Below are positions 50,095-58,538 of a stretch of DNA of 64,000 bases, one piece after another (position 1 is the first letter of the stretch; every line of letters starts with the position of its first letter). The DNA is from Streptomyces sp. HM190. Lineage in GTDB: Bacteria; Actinomycetota; Actinomycetes; Streptomycetales; Streptomycetaceae. The translations under genes and the position numbers were made by a program. Under the pieces are notes generated by a model that was given only the letters and a program-made list of their open reading frames with translations, did no database searches and was not told the origin of the DNA. The DNA lies in NCBI RefSeq assembly GCF_009857135.1, contig NZ_CP047318.1, positions 4,464,001-4,528,000 on the forward strand, read 5' to 3'.

Positions 50095-50571
50095 TCACCG
50101 GCCGTCCCGGCCCGGTGCGGCCGACGGCCGGTAGTCGCTGATGCCGTAGACCGCCTCGTCGTCCACGGCGTCCTCCTCCCAGTCCAGCAGGACGCGCGTC
50201 GGCCGGCCGTCCGCCGCGCGGTCGACGTCCACCAGGTCGGCGCCCTCGTCGCGGGCCGCGTCCGCCTCCGCCAGCAGGTCCCCGATGGTCGGCACCCGGC
50301 CGGACAGCTGCCGCGCCACGCGCCGTGAGTCCTCGTCGGCCCCGACGACCCTCGTCACCTTCCCGTCCCGCACGGTCACCTCGAACGTCCCCAGCAGGGA
50401 CCGCTCGCCCTCGCTCGACGTCAGCGTGTACGTGTAGGAGGAGGGCTCCCGCCACGACGGCCGCGCGGACGCCGTCTGCGAGGACGACCCGCCCCCGCAC
50501 GCCGCCACCACCCCCGACACCGCCACGGCCAGGACGGCGACGGCCGGCCTGCTGATACGCGTCCTCGACAT
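50095..50571 (-). CDS. DUF6174-like lipoprotein
   Basis: A 158-residue lipoprotein. Lipobox VVAAC, then a Ser-rich linker and a domain with SWREPSSYTYTLTSSEGERSLLGTFEVTVRDGKVTRVVGADEDSR and LLDWEEDAVDDEAVYGISDY, features of DUF6174 (the last motif is highly typical). AAGGGGG lies upstream of the chosen ATG. Role in the envelope unknown. Confidence 0.8.
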   Translation of the reverse strand: MSRTRISRPAVAVLAVAVSGVVAACGGGSSSQTASARPSWREPSSYTYTLTSSEGERSLLGTFEVTVRDGKVTRVVGADEDSRRVARQLSGRVPTIGDLLAEADAARDEGADLVDVDRAADGRPTRVLLDWEEDAVDDEAVYGISDYRPSAAPGRDGR

Positions 50572-50727
50572 GGAGAGCCCCCTTGGTGAGTCGGTCCCCC
50601 CTGTGACGGAGCGGTGGCCGGAAACGTTCGCGGGGCCGCTGTCCGGGCGGTAGGCGTCGCTGCCGGGGGCGGAAGGCGTCCGCCGGGTGTGTCCCCCACG
50701 CCTCAACGTCCCTTTCTGTCACAGCCG

Positions 50728-50807
50728 TTGACTTGCGCTCCGCCCGGCTCTACTTTCGCCCCGCCGGAACGTTCGGCGAGTCGATCCTTGTTCGATATAT
50801 CGAGCAA
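50728..50807 (+). promoter_or_regulatory. Promoter and operator of the GH43-like gene
   Basis: -35 TTGACT (50728-50733), 17-bp spacer, -10 TACTTT (50751-50756). In the leader, about 25 nt after the expected start site, TTGTTCGATATATCGAGCAA (50788-50807) is an inverted repeat with a perfect TCGATATATCGA core and outer TTG/CAA, a probable repressor site. Confidence 0.72.
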
Positions 50808-50831
50808 CCCCGACCAGAAGTGGAGTCTGAC

Positions 50832-52229
50832 GTGAGCGACACGCACCACGGCGGCGGGCTGTCCCGCCGGACGTTCCTCGGCATGGCGGCGACCGTCCCC
50901 CTCGCCGCGACCGGCGCGCTGACCCTCGGCGCGGGCACCGCGCACGCCGCCGACTCGGCGTACGTCATGGCCTACTTCACCGAGTCCACCACCATGCTGG
51001 AGGCCGACTACGGCCTGCACCTGGCCGTCAGCCAGGACGGCCTGAACTGGACGCCGCTCAACCAGAACGCCCCCGTGGTCACCCCGACCCTCGGCGCCGG
51101 CGGTCTGCGCGACCCCTTCGTGATGCGCAAGCAGGACGGCACCTTCGTCGTCCTGGCGACCGACCTCAAGGGCACCGACTGGAACCGCGACAGCGTCAAC
51201 ATCCACGTATGGGACTCCGCCGACCTGCGCACCTTCACCGGCTACCGGCTGCTGAAGCTGCACGACATGACCGGCACCCACAGCTGGGCCCCGGAGGCGT
51301 TCTGGGACCCCGGGCGCGGCCGGTACGGCATCCTCTACTCGTCGGTGAACAGCAGCGGCCACAACGTGATCATGGTCAGCTACACCACCGACTTCCGCAC
51401 CACCACCGACCCCCAGGTCTTCTTCGACCCCGGGTACGACGTCATCGACGGCAACCTCACCGTCGGCGTGGGCGGCGTCAACTACCTCTACTACAAGAGG
51501 AACCAGCAGCTCGTCGGCGCCCGCTCGACGTCCCTGAACCCGGGCAGCTTCACCCCGTTCAGCACCCCGGTCGCCCACGGCGGCACCGAGGCGCCGACCG
51601 TGGTGAAGTCCCTGACGTCCACCACCTGGTACCTCTGGGGCGACACCTACACCCCCAACGGCGTCTTCTACGTCTGGCAGTCCACCGACCTCGCGTCCGG
51701 CACCTGGACACCCCTCGACCAGAAGCTCTACACCCAGCCGCTCAACTCCAAGCACTGCGGCATCCACCCGATCACCTCGACCGAGTACACCAACCTGCTC
51801 GCCAAGTGGGGCGCCCCCGCCTGGAACCGGCTCAAGTCCTACAACTACCCGTCCCGCTACGTCCGGCACAGCAACTACGCGGCCCGGATCGACGAGTACC
51901 CCTTCGACCCGTTCCCCGACTCCCAGTGGAAGCTGGTCCCGGGCCTCGCCGACCCCTCCGCCGTCTCCTTCCAGTCGGTCAACCTCCCCACCCGCTACCT
52001 GCGGCACTACGACTACGCCCTGCGGCTCGACACGAACGACGGCACCTCCACGTTCGCCGCCGACGCCACCTTCGTCCGCACGGCCGGTCTCGCCGACTCC
52101 ACCTGGTCGTCCTTCCGGTCGTACAACTTCCCCACCCGCTACCTCCGGCACATCGACTACGCCCTGCGGATCGACCCGGTCTCCACGGCGGCGGAACGCG
52201 CGGACGCGACGTTCCGGGTCGGTTACTGA
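50832..52229 (+). CDS. Secreted GH43-like glycosidase with AbfB arabinose-binding module
   Basis: A 465-residue exported enzyme. Tat motif SRRTFLGMAA at the N-terminus. Residues about 40-330 form a five-bladed propeller like GH43: LHLAVSQDGLNWTPLN, GGLRDPFVMRK (catalytic Asp context), and GTHSWAPEAFWDPGRGRYGILYSS (general-acid Glu context). The C-terminal ~140 residues are an AbfB/CBM42 module with three repeats of the form S/TRYxRHxxYAxRI/L. It probably removes arabinofuranosyl side chains from arabinan or arabinoxylan. The GTG at 50832 has an AGTGGAG site upstream. A strong promoter with an inverted repeat precedes it. Confidence 0.9.
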   Translation: MSDTHHGGGLSRRTFLGMAATVPLAATGALTLGAGTAHAADSAYVMAYFTESTTMLEADYGLHLAVSQDGLNWTPLNQNAPVVTPTLGAGGLRDPFVMRKQDGTFVVLATDLKGTDWNRDSVNIHVWDSADLRTFTGYRLLKLHDMTGTHSWAPEAFWDPGRGRYGILYSSVNSSGHNVIMVSYTTDFRTTTDPQVFFDPGYDVIDGNLTVGVGGVNYLYYKRNQQLVGARSTSLNPGSFTPFSTPVAHGGTEAPTVVKSLTSTTWYLWGDTYTPNGVFYVWQSTDLASGTWTPLDQKLYTQPLNSKHCGIHPITSTEYTNLLAKWGAPAWNRLKSYNYPSRYVRHSNYAARIDEYPFDPFPDSQWKLVPGLADPSAVSFQSVNLPTRYLRHYDYALRLDTNDGTSTFAADATFVRTAGLADSTWSSFRSYNFPTRYLRHIDYALRIDPVSTAAERADATFRVGY

Positions 52230-52383
52230 GACCCCCGCACCCCCGGGGACGGCCCGCCCGGACCTCCCCCGGACCTCCCCCGGACCCGCTCCGTTCCCCG
52301 TGCGCCGAACGTTCCGGGCGCCTCCCGCGTCGCAGGGGGGACAGCGGCCGCGCGGACGGCCGCCCGGGGGACGGAGGGGACGG

Positions 52384-52980
52384 ATGGACACACGGACGAC
52401 GGTGCGGGCGGGCACGGCCGCGGCCTGCGCGCTGCTCGCGCTGGGGGCCCTGCAGGGGTCGAGCGCGGGCGCGCAGACCGCGGCGGACGGGTCGGCGCCG
52501 GCGACGGAGTGCCGGGGCACCCGGCCGGAGGGCGGTCTCGCGGGCCTCGGCAGCCCGGAGGACACACCGCTGCAGCGGACGCTGAACCACGTGGACAAGC
52601 TGGTCCAGGACCGCTACGCCGATGTCTTCACCGGTCTGGAGGTCGACGAGGAGGGCTCCGGCGTGAGCATCCACCGCATGCCCTCCGCGGCCTTCGACGC
52701 CGCCGTCTGCGAGGCCGCCGAGAAGGGTGTCACCGTCCGGCTGCACGACACGGACGTCAACGAGGCGGACCTCAGCGCCCTGGCCGACCGGATCAGCGAG
52801 GACATGGCCCGTTGGGACGGCACCTTCCAGCTCCGCGAGGTCGGACAGGACGGCAGGGGCCACGTCCTCGTCGGCGTCGACGACCCCGATACCGCCCGGC
52901 CGATCATCCGGGAGGCCTACGGCGCGCGGAACGCCCGGTACATCCGGGTGGAGTACGCGCCCCAGGCGGAGCTGCTCTGA
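52384..52980 (+). CDS. Secreted protein, function unknown
   Basis: A 198-residue exported protein. The signal peptide is TTVRAGTAAACALLALGALQGSSAGA. The mature part contains a helix/strand pattern (LNHVDKLVQDRYADVFTGLEVDEEGSGVSIHRMPSAAFDAAVCEAAEKGVTVRLHD, ADLSALADRISEDMARWDGTFQLREVGQDGRGHVLVGVDD, ARYIRVEYAPQAELL) consistent with a small ferredoxin-like alpha/beta fold. GGAGGGGA precedes the ATG closely. I do not recognise the family. It ends 88 nt before the tRNA. Confidence 0.75.
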   Translation: MDTRTTVRAGTAAACALLALGALQGSSAGAQTAADGSAPATECRGTRPEGGLAGLGSPEDTPLQRTLNHVDKLVQDRYADVFTGLEVDEEGSGVSIHRMPSAAFDAAVCEAAEKGVTVRLHDTDVNEADLSALADRISEDMARWDGTFQLREVGQDGRGHVLVGVDDPDTARPIIREAYGARNARYIRVEYAPQAELL

Positions 52981-52997
52981 GGGTGCGTCGGCACCGG

Positions 52998-53027
52998 TTC
53001 GCGGCTCCGGCGAAGATCCGCTATGGT
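52998..53027 (+). promoter_or_regulatory. Possible tRNA promoter
   Basis: TTCGCG (52998-53003), 18-bp spacer, TATGGT (53022-53027). Transcription would start near 53034, about 35 nt before the mature tRNA end. The -35 match is weak. Confidence 0.4.
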
Positions 53028-53068
53028 TGTGCACGAGCCGCTCACCGGAACACCGGAAAGCACTCGAC

Positions 53069-53141
53069 GCGTTGGTCGTCTAAGGAAAGACGCCCCACTT
53101 CCTGTGGGGAAATGCAGGTGCAAGGCCTGCCCGGCGCTCCA
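53069..53141 (+). tRNA. Atypical tRNA-Gly(TCC) with encoded CCA
   Basis: A 73-nt gene that folds as a complete cloverleaf. Acceptor: GCGTTGG with CCGGCGC (two G-T pairs), then T73 and an encoded CCA. D arm: GTCT/AGAC with a short AAGGAA loop. Anticodon arm: CCCCA/TGGGG with loop CTTCCTG, anticodon TCC (53100-53102). T arm: GCAGG/CCTGC with loop TGCAAGG. The known bacterial GlyRS identity set is present (G1-C72, C2-G71, T73, C35, C36). Unusual positions: base 55 is G not T, base 60 is G, base 37 is T not a purine, and the D loop is short. The sequence is unlike the usual Streptomyces tRNA-Gly genes as I recall them. A perfect terminator follows immediately. Confidence 0.82.
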
Positions 53142-53143
53142 CT

Positions 53144-53180
53144 ACGAACCCCGTCCCGCGGTCAGCGGGACGGGGTTCGT
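53144..53180 (+). terminator. Terminator of the tRNA gene
   Basis: ACGAACCCCGTCCCGC (53144-53159) pairs perfectly with GCGGGACGGGGTTCGT (53165-53180); 16-bp stem, 5-nt loop, 3 nt after the CCA. It also lies just beyond the convergent beta-galactosidase stop. Confidence 0.92.
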
Positions 53181-53196
53181 GCCGTTCACGGCCCTG

Positions 53197-56100
53197 CTAC
53201 TCGGTGGCCGTCCACGTCCGTGCGGCCCTCATCGCCGCGTCCACGTCCCGCAGCGGCCGCAGCCGGTAGGTGTAGGCGTAGTCGCGGTCGGCGAACAGCT
53301 TGTACTCGTCGTGCGTGTGGGCGCCCCAGCTGTTGTCGCCGCCCACCCCCATCTGGCGGTGGTTGACGCGCAGCACGACGGCGTCACGGGGCGTCAGCTG
53401 GTAGTCGTGGCGGACGCCCGAGGACAGGTCCTCCGGGGTGAAGTGCGAGGCGTTGACCTCCAGCAGGGAGCCGGGCTCGGCGGAGACGAGGAGGCCGGCA
53501 CCGGCGCGGTCGGTGAGCGCGGCCCAGCGCACGTCGGTCTTGTTGCCGTTCTCCTGGGGGCGGATGTACGGCGTCCACTGCCCGGCGACCGACCCCGACC
53601 AGCGCCCGACGTCGGTGGCGTCGTTGCGGTCCCAGTGGTTCTCCTCCGGACCCCGGCCGTAGTAGTGCAGCCGGTCCAGCCGGCGGGGCAGCAGGAGCAG
53701 GGTGCCGACCTCCGGGATGTACGGCAGGGACGACGCTCCCGGGTGCAGGGTGTTGTCGACCTTGATCTCGCCGTTGCCGAACACCGTGTACGTGGTGGTG
53801 TACGTCGACTCGGTGGTCGTCGGCAGGGTGCCGGCGACCTTCACCTGGACGGCCCGGTCCGTGCCGAGGACCCGTACCGTCACGTCGGTCACCGTGCGCC
53901 GGGCGCCCGCGTCCCGCCAGGTCTGGTTGCGGGTGTGGTGGCCGTTGCCCCGGTCGTTGTCGGTGGGCGCCCGCCAGAAGTTCGGCACGGCACCGGAGTC
54001 GAGGAGCCGGATGCCGTGCGCCTCGTACGAGGTGAGCAGGCCGTCGGCCTTGTCGACGGTCACGGAGAAGTTCCGGCCCTTGACGGTGACCTTCCCCGCG
54101 GTCTCCTCGTGGCGCAGGGCCGGCACGCTCGCCAGCCGGGTGGGCTTCACCGCGGGGACCGTGGCCCTGACGGGCAGCTGCTGCTTGGCCACCTCGAAGC
54201 CCGCCTTCGCCCAGGGGGTGCGTTCCCTGGTGGTGAAGGACAGCTGGAGGAAGTACTCCGTGCCGGGCGCCGGGGACGACGGCAGACGGAAGGGGATCCT
54301 GACGTCCTTGGAGGACAGCGGGGCGACGTCCAGCTGGGCCCGGCTCAGACGGCCGCGCTGGACCACCTCGCCGTCGGCCACCAGCGACCAGTGGCCGTCG
54401 TAGGCCCGCAGGTTGGTGAACAGGTTCTCGTTGGTGAGGGTGACCGCCGCTGACCGGGTGAGGGTGTCGCCGGACGCCGGGGCCGCGTTGACGGTCTGGT
54501 AGATCTGCTTGACCTCGGCGGACTTGCCGGTGAGGCGGCGGTCGGCGGTGAGGATGCCGTCCGCGACGAAGGCGCCGTCGTTGGGGTTGTCGCCCCAGTC
54601 TCCGCCGTACGCCAGGAACGTGCGCTCCTTCGGCTTCTTCTCCGTCACCTTCACGGTGGCCGCGTCGAACCAGAAACGCACCCCGTCGTCGCCCGGGCCC
54701 CGCCCGTCGGAGGCCAGCTCTGCCGCGCTCAGCGCCTTCGCGTACACCCGCGCCCGCCGTATCGTGCCGCTGAACTGTCGTGTCGGGTTGTCCAGGTCGG
54801 TGGCCAGGGAGAGCGGTGCGGTGGTGCTGCCGGGGCGCCGCGTGGTGGTCCGGGTCGCCTTCGCCTCGCCGTCGACGTACAGGGTGAGGGAACCGGCCTC
54901 GGCGTCGAAGACACCGGCCACATGGTGCTCGCGCCCGGTCCAGCCCTCGTCCGGCACGTTCCAGTTGACGCTGACCCACTGGCCGCCGCCGTGGATGAAG
55001 AACTCGACGCTCCGGTTCGTCTGCTTCAGCGCGTACTGCGTGTCGCCCTTGGCGAGGATGGGCTGGTGTCCGTAGGGGACGTGCGGGGTGAACCACGCCT
55101 CCAGGGTCAGCGACCCCGTCAGGTCCACGGACGCGTCGCGCGCGAAGCCGGTCGCGCCGGAGACGCCCTTGTCGCGGTCGAACCGCGCCGCCGCGGTCAG
55201 GAGTTCGCCCTTCAGCCCGTTCGGCCCGGAGTCCGTGAAGATCTTCCGCACCGGCACCGGCGTCGTCAGCGACTGGTCGATGAAGTCCCAGATCCAGCCG
55301 CCCTGGAGGACGTCGTGGCGGCGTACGAGGTCCCAGTACTTCTTGAGGTTGCCGGTCGAGTTCCCCATGGAGTGGGCGTACTCGATCATCACGTACGGGC
55401 GGGTGTCCGAGGTGTCCTTCGCCCGCTGCTCGACCCGCTGCGGGCTGTCGTACATCTCCGACCTGATCTGGCTGATGGCCGGCCGGTCGTCGCCCTCGTA
55501 CTGGACGACGCGCGTCGGGTCGTAGGAGCGGATCCAGTCGTGCATGGCGACGAAGGTGCTGCCGCCGCCCGCCTCGTTGCCGAGGGACCAGATGACGACG
55601 GAGGCGTGGTTCTTGTCGCGGTGCACCATCGCCTGGGCGCGCGCCACGCACGCCTTCGTCCAGTCCGCGTCGTTGCCGGGGTACCGGTCGCGGACGCCGT
55701 GCGTCTCCAGGTTCGTCTCGTCGACGAGGTACATCCCGCACTCGTCGGCCAGCTCCAGCCAGATCGGGTTGTTGGGGTAGTGCGAGGTGCGGATCGTGTT
55801 GATGTTCAGCCGCTTGGCGAGCCGCATGTCCCGCACCATGTCGGCGCGGGTCAGCGCCATGCCCCGGTCCGGGTGCATCTCGTGCCGGTTGGTGCCCCGG
55901 AAGGACACCGGTCTGCCGTTGATCCGCATCAGCCCGTCCTTGAGGGCGAACTCACGCAGACCGACCCGGTGCGACAGTGTCTCGACGACCTTGCCGCGCG
56001 CGTCCCGCAGCCGCAGGACCGCCGTGTAGAGGGTCGGACGCTCGGCCGACCAGAGCTGCGGGTCCGGCACGGCCCGGCTCGCGCGGACGGTCACGTCCTC

Positions 56101-57156
56101 CCCGGCGGGGGACGCGGACAGGTCGGCGGACCGCACCAGTGGCCGGGACCAGACGGCGTGCCCGCGCGCGTCGTAGAGCTGCGTCTCCACGGAGTACGTG
56201 CCGGTGACGGCGCCCGTGCCGTAGGCGCGGACGCTCGCCGTGACCGACAGCTCGGCGGCCCGGTAGCCGTCGCTGAGCGGGGTCTCCAGCTTGAAGTCGC
56301 GCAGGTGCACGGCAGGGGTGTTGAAGAGGTGGACCGAGCGGAAGATGCCGCTCAGCCGGATCATGTCCTGGTCCTCCAGCCAGTCGCCGTCCGAGTAGCG
56401 GTACACCTCGACGGCGATCTGGTTGGTGCCCGGCCTCAGCCGGTCGGTGATGTCGTAATCGGCCGGGTCGAACGAGTCCTCGTGGTAGCCGACCAGCTCG
56501 CCGTTGATCCACACGTAGTGCGCGGACTTGACACCCTCGAAGTGGAGGAAGGTCCGCCGGCCGTCCGCCGTCCAGTTCTTCGGGAGCGTGAACCGGCGCC
56601 GGTACTGCCCGATCGGGTTGTACCGGGTCGGCGCGGCCGGCGGCTGCGCCTCCTCGCCGAGGCCGTTCGGGCCCCACCACGGGTAGGTGATGTTGACGTA
56701 GATCGGGAAGTCGTAGCCGTGGTTCTGCCAGCACGACGGCACCGGGATGGTGTCCCAGCCGCTGTCGTCGAGGTCGGTGCGGTAGAAGTCCTCGTCCCGG
56801 TCGTCCGGCCGGTCCGCGTACGCGAACTTCCACCGGCCGTCGAGGCTGAGCCGGTACGGGGAGTCCGTGCGGTCGGCCTTGAGGGCCTGCCTGACGTCCG
56901 CGTACGGCATGAGGGTCGTGTGGGGCGGTTCGGCGCCGACCTGGAACAGGGCGATGTCGCCGTTCCACTCGGTGCCGTCGATGGTGACCGCGGCCGCGGT
57001 GGCCGCCGCCGTCGCGGTGCGGGCCGCTGCGCGGGCGACGCCGTCGGGCAGGGCCAGGGCGCCGAGGAGTGCGGCGCCCCCCTCCAGGAGACGGCGGCGG
57101 CTGACTGCGGGGCGCGCGGGCGGGCCCGCCTGGGCGTCTGGGTGCGGGTGGTGCAT
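53197..57156 (-). CDS. Secreted GH2 beta-galactosidase with inserted LamG domain
   Basis: A 1319-residue LacZ-type enzyme. Tat motif SRRRLLEGGAALLGALAL. The sugar-binding jelly roll (about 90-270, SWDTIPVPSCWQNHGYDFPIYVN-like) is followed by an Ig-like domain and a TIM barrel with acid/base Glu in WSLGNEAGGGS and nucleophile Glu in YVMIEYAHSMGNS. A LamG/concanavalin-like domain is inserted after the barrel (about 640-820, LTGSLTLEAWFTPHVPYG, LTLYVDGEAKATR). C-terminal GH2 and Bgal_small_N domains complete it (LTSYEAHGIRLLDSGAVPNFWRAPTDNDRG). It probably cleaves beta-galactosides outside the cell, such as pectic galactan. GAGGAAGG precedes the ATG. The promoter has an operator-like inverted repeat in its spacer. 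Confidence 0.93.
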   Translation of the reverse strand: MHHPHPDAQAGPPARPAVSRRRLLEGGAALLGALALPDGVARAAARTATAAATAAAVTIDGTEWNGDIALFQVGAEPPHTTLMPYADVRQALKADRTDSPYRLSLDGRWKFAYADRPDDRDEDFYRTDLDDSGWDTIPVPSCWQNHGYDFPIYVNITYPWWGPNGLGEEAQPPAAPTRYNPIGQYRRRFTLPKNWTADGRRTFLHFEGVKSAHYVWINGELVGYHEDSFDPADYDITDRLRPGTNQIAVEVYRYSDGDWLEDQDMIRLSGIFRSVHLFNTPAVHLRDFKLETPLSDGYRAAELSVTASVRAYGTGAVTGTYSVETQLYDARGHAVWSRPLVRSADLSASPAGEDVTVRASRAVPDPQLWSAERPTLYTAVLRLRDARGKVVETLSHRVGLREFALKDGLMRINGRPVSFRGTNRHEMHPDRGMALTRADMVRDMRLAKRLNINTIRTSHYPNNPIWLELADECGMYLVDETNLETHGVRDRYPGNDADWTKACVARAQAMVHRDKNHASVVIWSLGNEAGGGSTFVAMHDWIRSYDPTRVVQYEGDDRPAISQIRSEMYDSPQRVEQRAKDTSDTRPYVMIEYAHSMGNSTGNLKKYWDLVRRHDVLQGGWIWDFIDQSLTTPVPVRKIFTDSGPNGLKGELLTAAARFDRDKGVSGATGFARDASVDLTGSLTLEAWFTPHVPYGHQPILAKGDTQYALKQTNRSVEFFIHGGGQWVSVNWNVPDEGWTGREHHVAGVFDAEAGSLTLYVDGEAKATRTTTRRPGSTTAPLSLATDLDNPTRQFSGTIRRARVYAKALSAAELASDGRGPGDDGVRFWFDAATVKVTEKKPKERTFLAYGGDWGDNPNDGAFVADGILTADRRLTGKSAEVKQIYQTVNAAPASGDTLTRSAAVTLTNENLFTNLRAYDGHWSLVADGEVVQRGRLSRAQLDVAPLSSKDVRIPFRLPSSPAPGTEYFLQLSFTTRERTPWAKAGFEVAKQQLPVRATVPAVKPTRLASVPALRHEETAGKVTVKGRNFSVTVDKADGLLTSYEAHGIRLLDSGAVPNFWRAPTDNDRGNGHHTRNQTWRDAGARRTVTDVTVRVLGTDRAVQVKVAGTLPTTTESTYTTTYTVFGNGEIKVDNTLHPGASSLPYIPEVGTLLLLPRRLDRLHYYGRGPEENHWDRNDATDVGRWSGSVAGQWTPYIRPQENGNKTDVRWAALTDRAGAGLLVSAEPGSLLEVNASHFTPEDLSSGVRHDYQLTPRDAVVLRVNHRQMGVGGDNSWGAHTHDEYKLFADRDYAYTYRLRPLRDVDAAMRAARTWTATE

Positions 57157-57243
57157 GACCGGGGCCTTCCTCGTGACGACTTGGGGGAGTGCGCGTACTG
57201 AGGACCGTCGGATGCTGTCCGTTGTTGTTGAAAAACCGCGCTC

Positions 57244-57273
57244 ACACTAGGACTTCGAACAGAAGTCGAGCAA
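57244..57273 (-). promoter_or_regulatory. Promoter and embedded operator of the beta-galactosidase gene
   Basis: On the minus strand: -35 TTGCTC (57268-57273), 18-bp spacer, -10 TAGTGT (57244-57249). The spacer contains an inverted repeat, GACTTC-N5-GAAGTC (57251-57267), so a bound repressor would block RNA polymerase. Start codon at 57156. Confidence 0.62.
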
Positions 57274-57419
57274 TGAGTCTGTCGGACTTTGTGTGGTCCT
57301 GGGGGTGACGGGGTGGGGAAGGGGAGGGCGCGGGGAACGGTGACAGGGCGCCACCCGTGCGGGTGCGTGCGGCTGGTGTCGTCCGGTGGCGGTGGCCGTC
57401 GCGCCGTTACGGTGCCCGG

Positions 57420-58340
57420 ATGGTGGCAGGTCTGGCGTTGGCGCTGTGCGCTGCGGTGTGCATGGGGACGGCGACGGTGTTCCAGGCGCTGGGGTCGCGG
57501 CGGACGGCCCGCGCCGACACCGGGGCGACGGACCGTGCCGGTGGGGCGCGGGGGCGGTGGGGGACGGTCGTGGCGGTGCTGCGGGGGTGGCCGTTCCTGC
57601 TGGGGGCCGGGCTGGACACGGCCGGGTTCGGGGCGCAGGTGGGGGCGTTGCTGCTGGTGCCGTTGTTCCTGGTCGAGGCGGCGGTCGCGGCGTCCCTGGC
57701 GGTCACGGCGGTCGTCGGGACGTTCGTGCTCAAGCTGCGGCTGAGACGCGGCGAGTGGACGGCCGTGGCGGTGGTGTGCCTGGGCCTCGCGACGCTGGCC
57801 GTGTCGGCCGGGCGCGAGGGGGACGGCGACGGCGACGCGGCGCTGCGGGCGGCGGCGCCGGTGGCTGCGCTGGTGGTGGTGGCCGTCGGCTGGTTCGTGG
57901 GCGGACGGCTGCGGCGCGGCCGGGCCGTCGTGCTGGGGGCCGCGGCGGGCTTCAGCTTCGGGCTGACCGCGACCGCCGTCCGGCTGCTGCCGGAGGTGTC
58001 CGTGCTCGCCCTGCCGGCCCAGCCGGCGGCGTACGCCGTGGTCGTCTCCGGGCTCGGCGGCTACCTCCTCCTCGTTCAGGCCCTGCAGTCCGGCTCGGTC
58101 ACGGCGGCCACCGCCGCGATGGTGATCTGCGAGACCGTCTGGCCCGGCGTGTTCGGGGTCCTGTGGCTGGGCGACACCACCCGGCACGGGTACACGGGGC
58201 TGGCCGCGGCCGGTTTCGCGGCGTGCGTGGCGGGCGGCGTGGCACTGGCCCGGTTCGGGGAGGCGGGCGGAGACGGGGCCGCCGGAAGCGGGACCGGCGG
58301 CGGGGAGCCGGTGGAGGCGGGTGAGACGGGTGGGGCGTGA
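57420..58340 (+). CDS. DMT-superfamily (EamA-like) membrane transporter
   Basis: A 306-residue membrane protein with about nine or ten hydrophobic segments (LALALCAAVCMGTATVFQALGS, PFLLGAGLDTAGFGAQVGALLLVPLFLVEAAVAASLAVTAVVGTFVL, AVAVVCLGLATLAVSA, AAPVAALVVVAVGWFVGG, AYAVVVSGLGGYLLLVQALQSGSVTAATAAMVICETVWPGVFGVLWLGD). The two-half EamA/NIPA-like pattern with ...LVQALQSGSVTAAT...ETVWPG is typical of Streptomyces DMT transporters with unknown substrate. A Gly/Glu-rich tail follows. Start is inferred from the hydrophobic onset; no clear Shine-Dalgarno. Confidence 0.83.
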   Translation: MVAGLALALCAAVCMGTATVFQALGSRRTARADTGATDRAGGARGRWGTVVAVLRGWPFLLGAGLDTAGFGAQVGALLLVPLFLVEAAVAASLAVTAVVGTFVLKLRLRRGEWTAVAVVCLGLATLAVSAGREGDGDGDAALRAAAPVAALVVVAVGWFVGGRLRRGRAVVLGAAAGFSFGLTATAVRLLPEVSVLALPAQPAAYAVVVSGLGGYLLLVQALQSGSVTAATAAMVICETVWPGVFGVLWLGDTTRHGYTGLAAAGFAACVAGGVALARFGEAGGDGAAGSGTGGGEPVEAGETGGA

Positions 58341-58427
58341 TGGGGCGCGGCGACGGGGCGCGGGGGCGGTCCGGTACGGCGGTCACCTCCGCTCGCGGTG
58401 CTGTGGCCGCAGGCTGACGGACCGTCA

Positions 58428-58439
58428 TGACAGATGTCA
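58428..58439. promoter_or_regulatory. Inverted repeat upstream of the serine hydrolase gene
   Basis: TGACAGATGTCA: two 5-nt arms with a 2-nt centre, and GATGTCAC recurs at 58473-58480. It stands about 100 nt before the ATG of the serine hydrolase. It may be a regulator site. Confidence 0.45.
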
Positions 58440-58538
58440 CGGCACCGCTGTGAAAGTGATCGTCCGACGGACGGATGTCACCCGCACCGGTCCCGGCGAG
58501 ACTCGGGACGTCGACAGCCGGAACCGGGAGGAACAGCC

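Noticed and set aside
53069..53180. tRNA as a prophage or integrative-element attachment site
   Set aside because: No integrase, no repeated tRNA 3' end nearby, and ordinary chromosomal genes on both sides.
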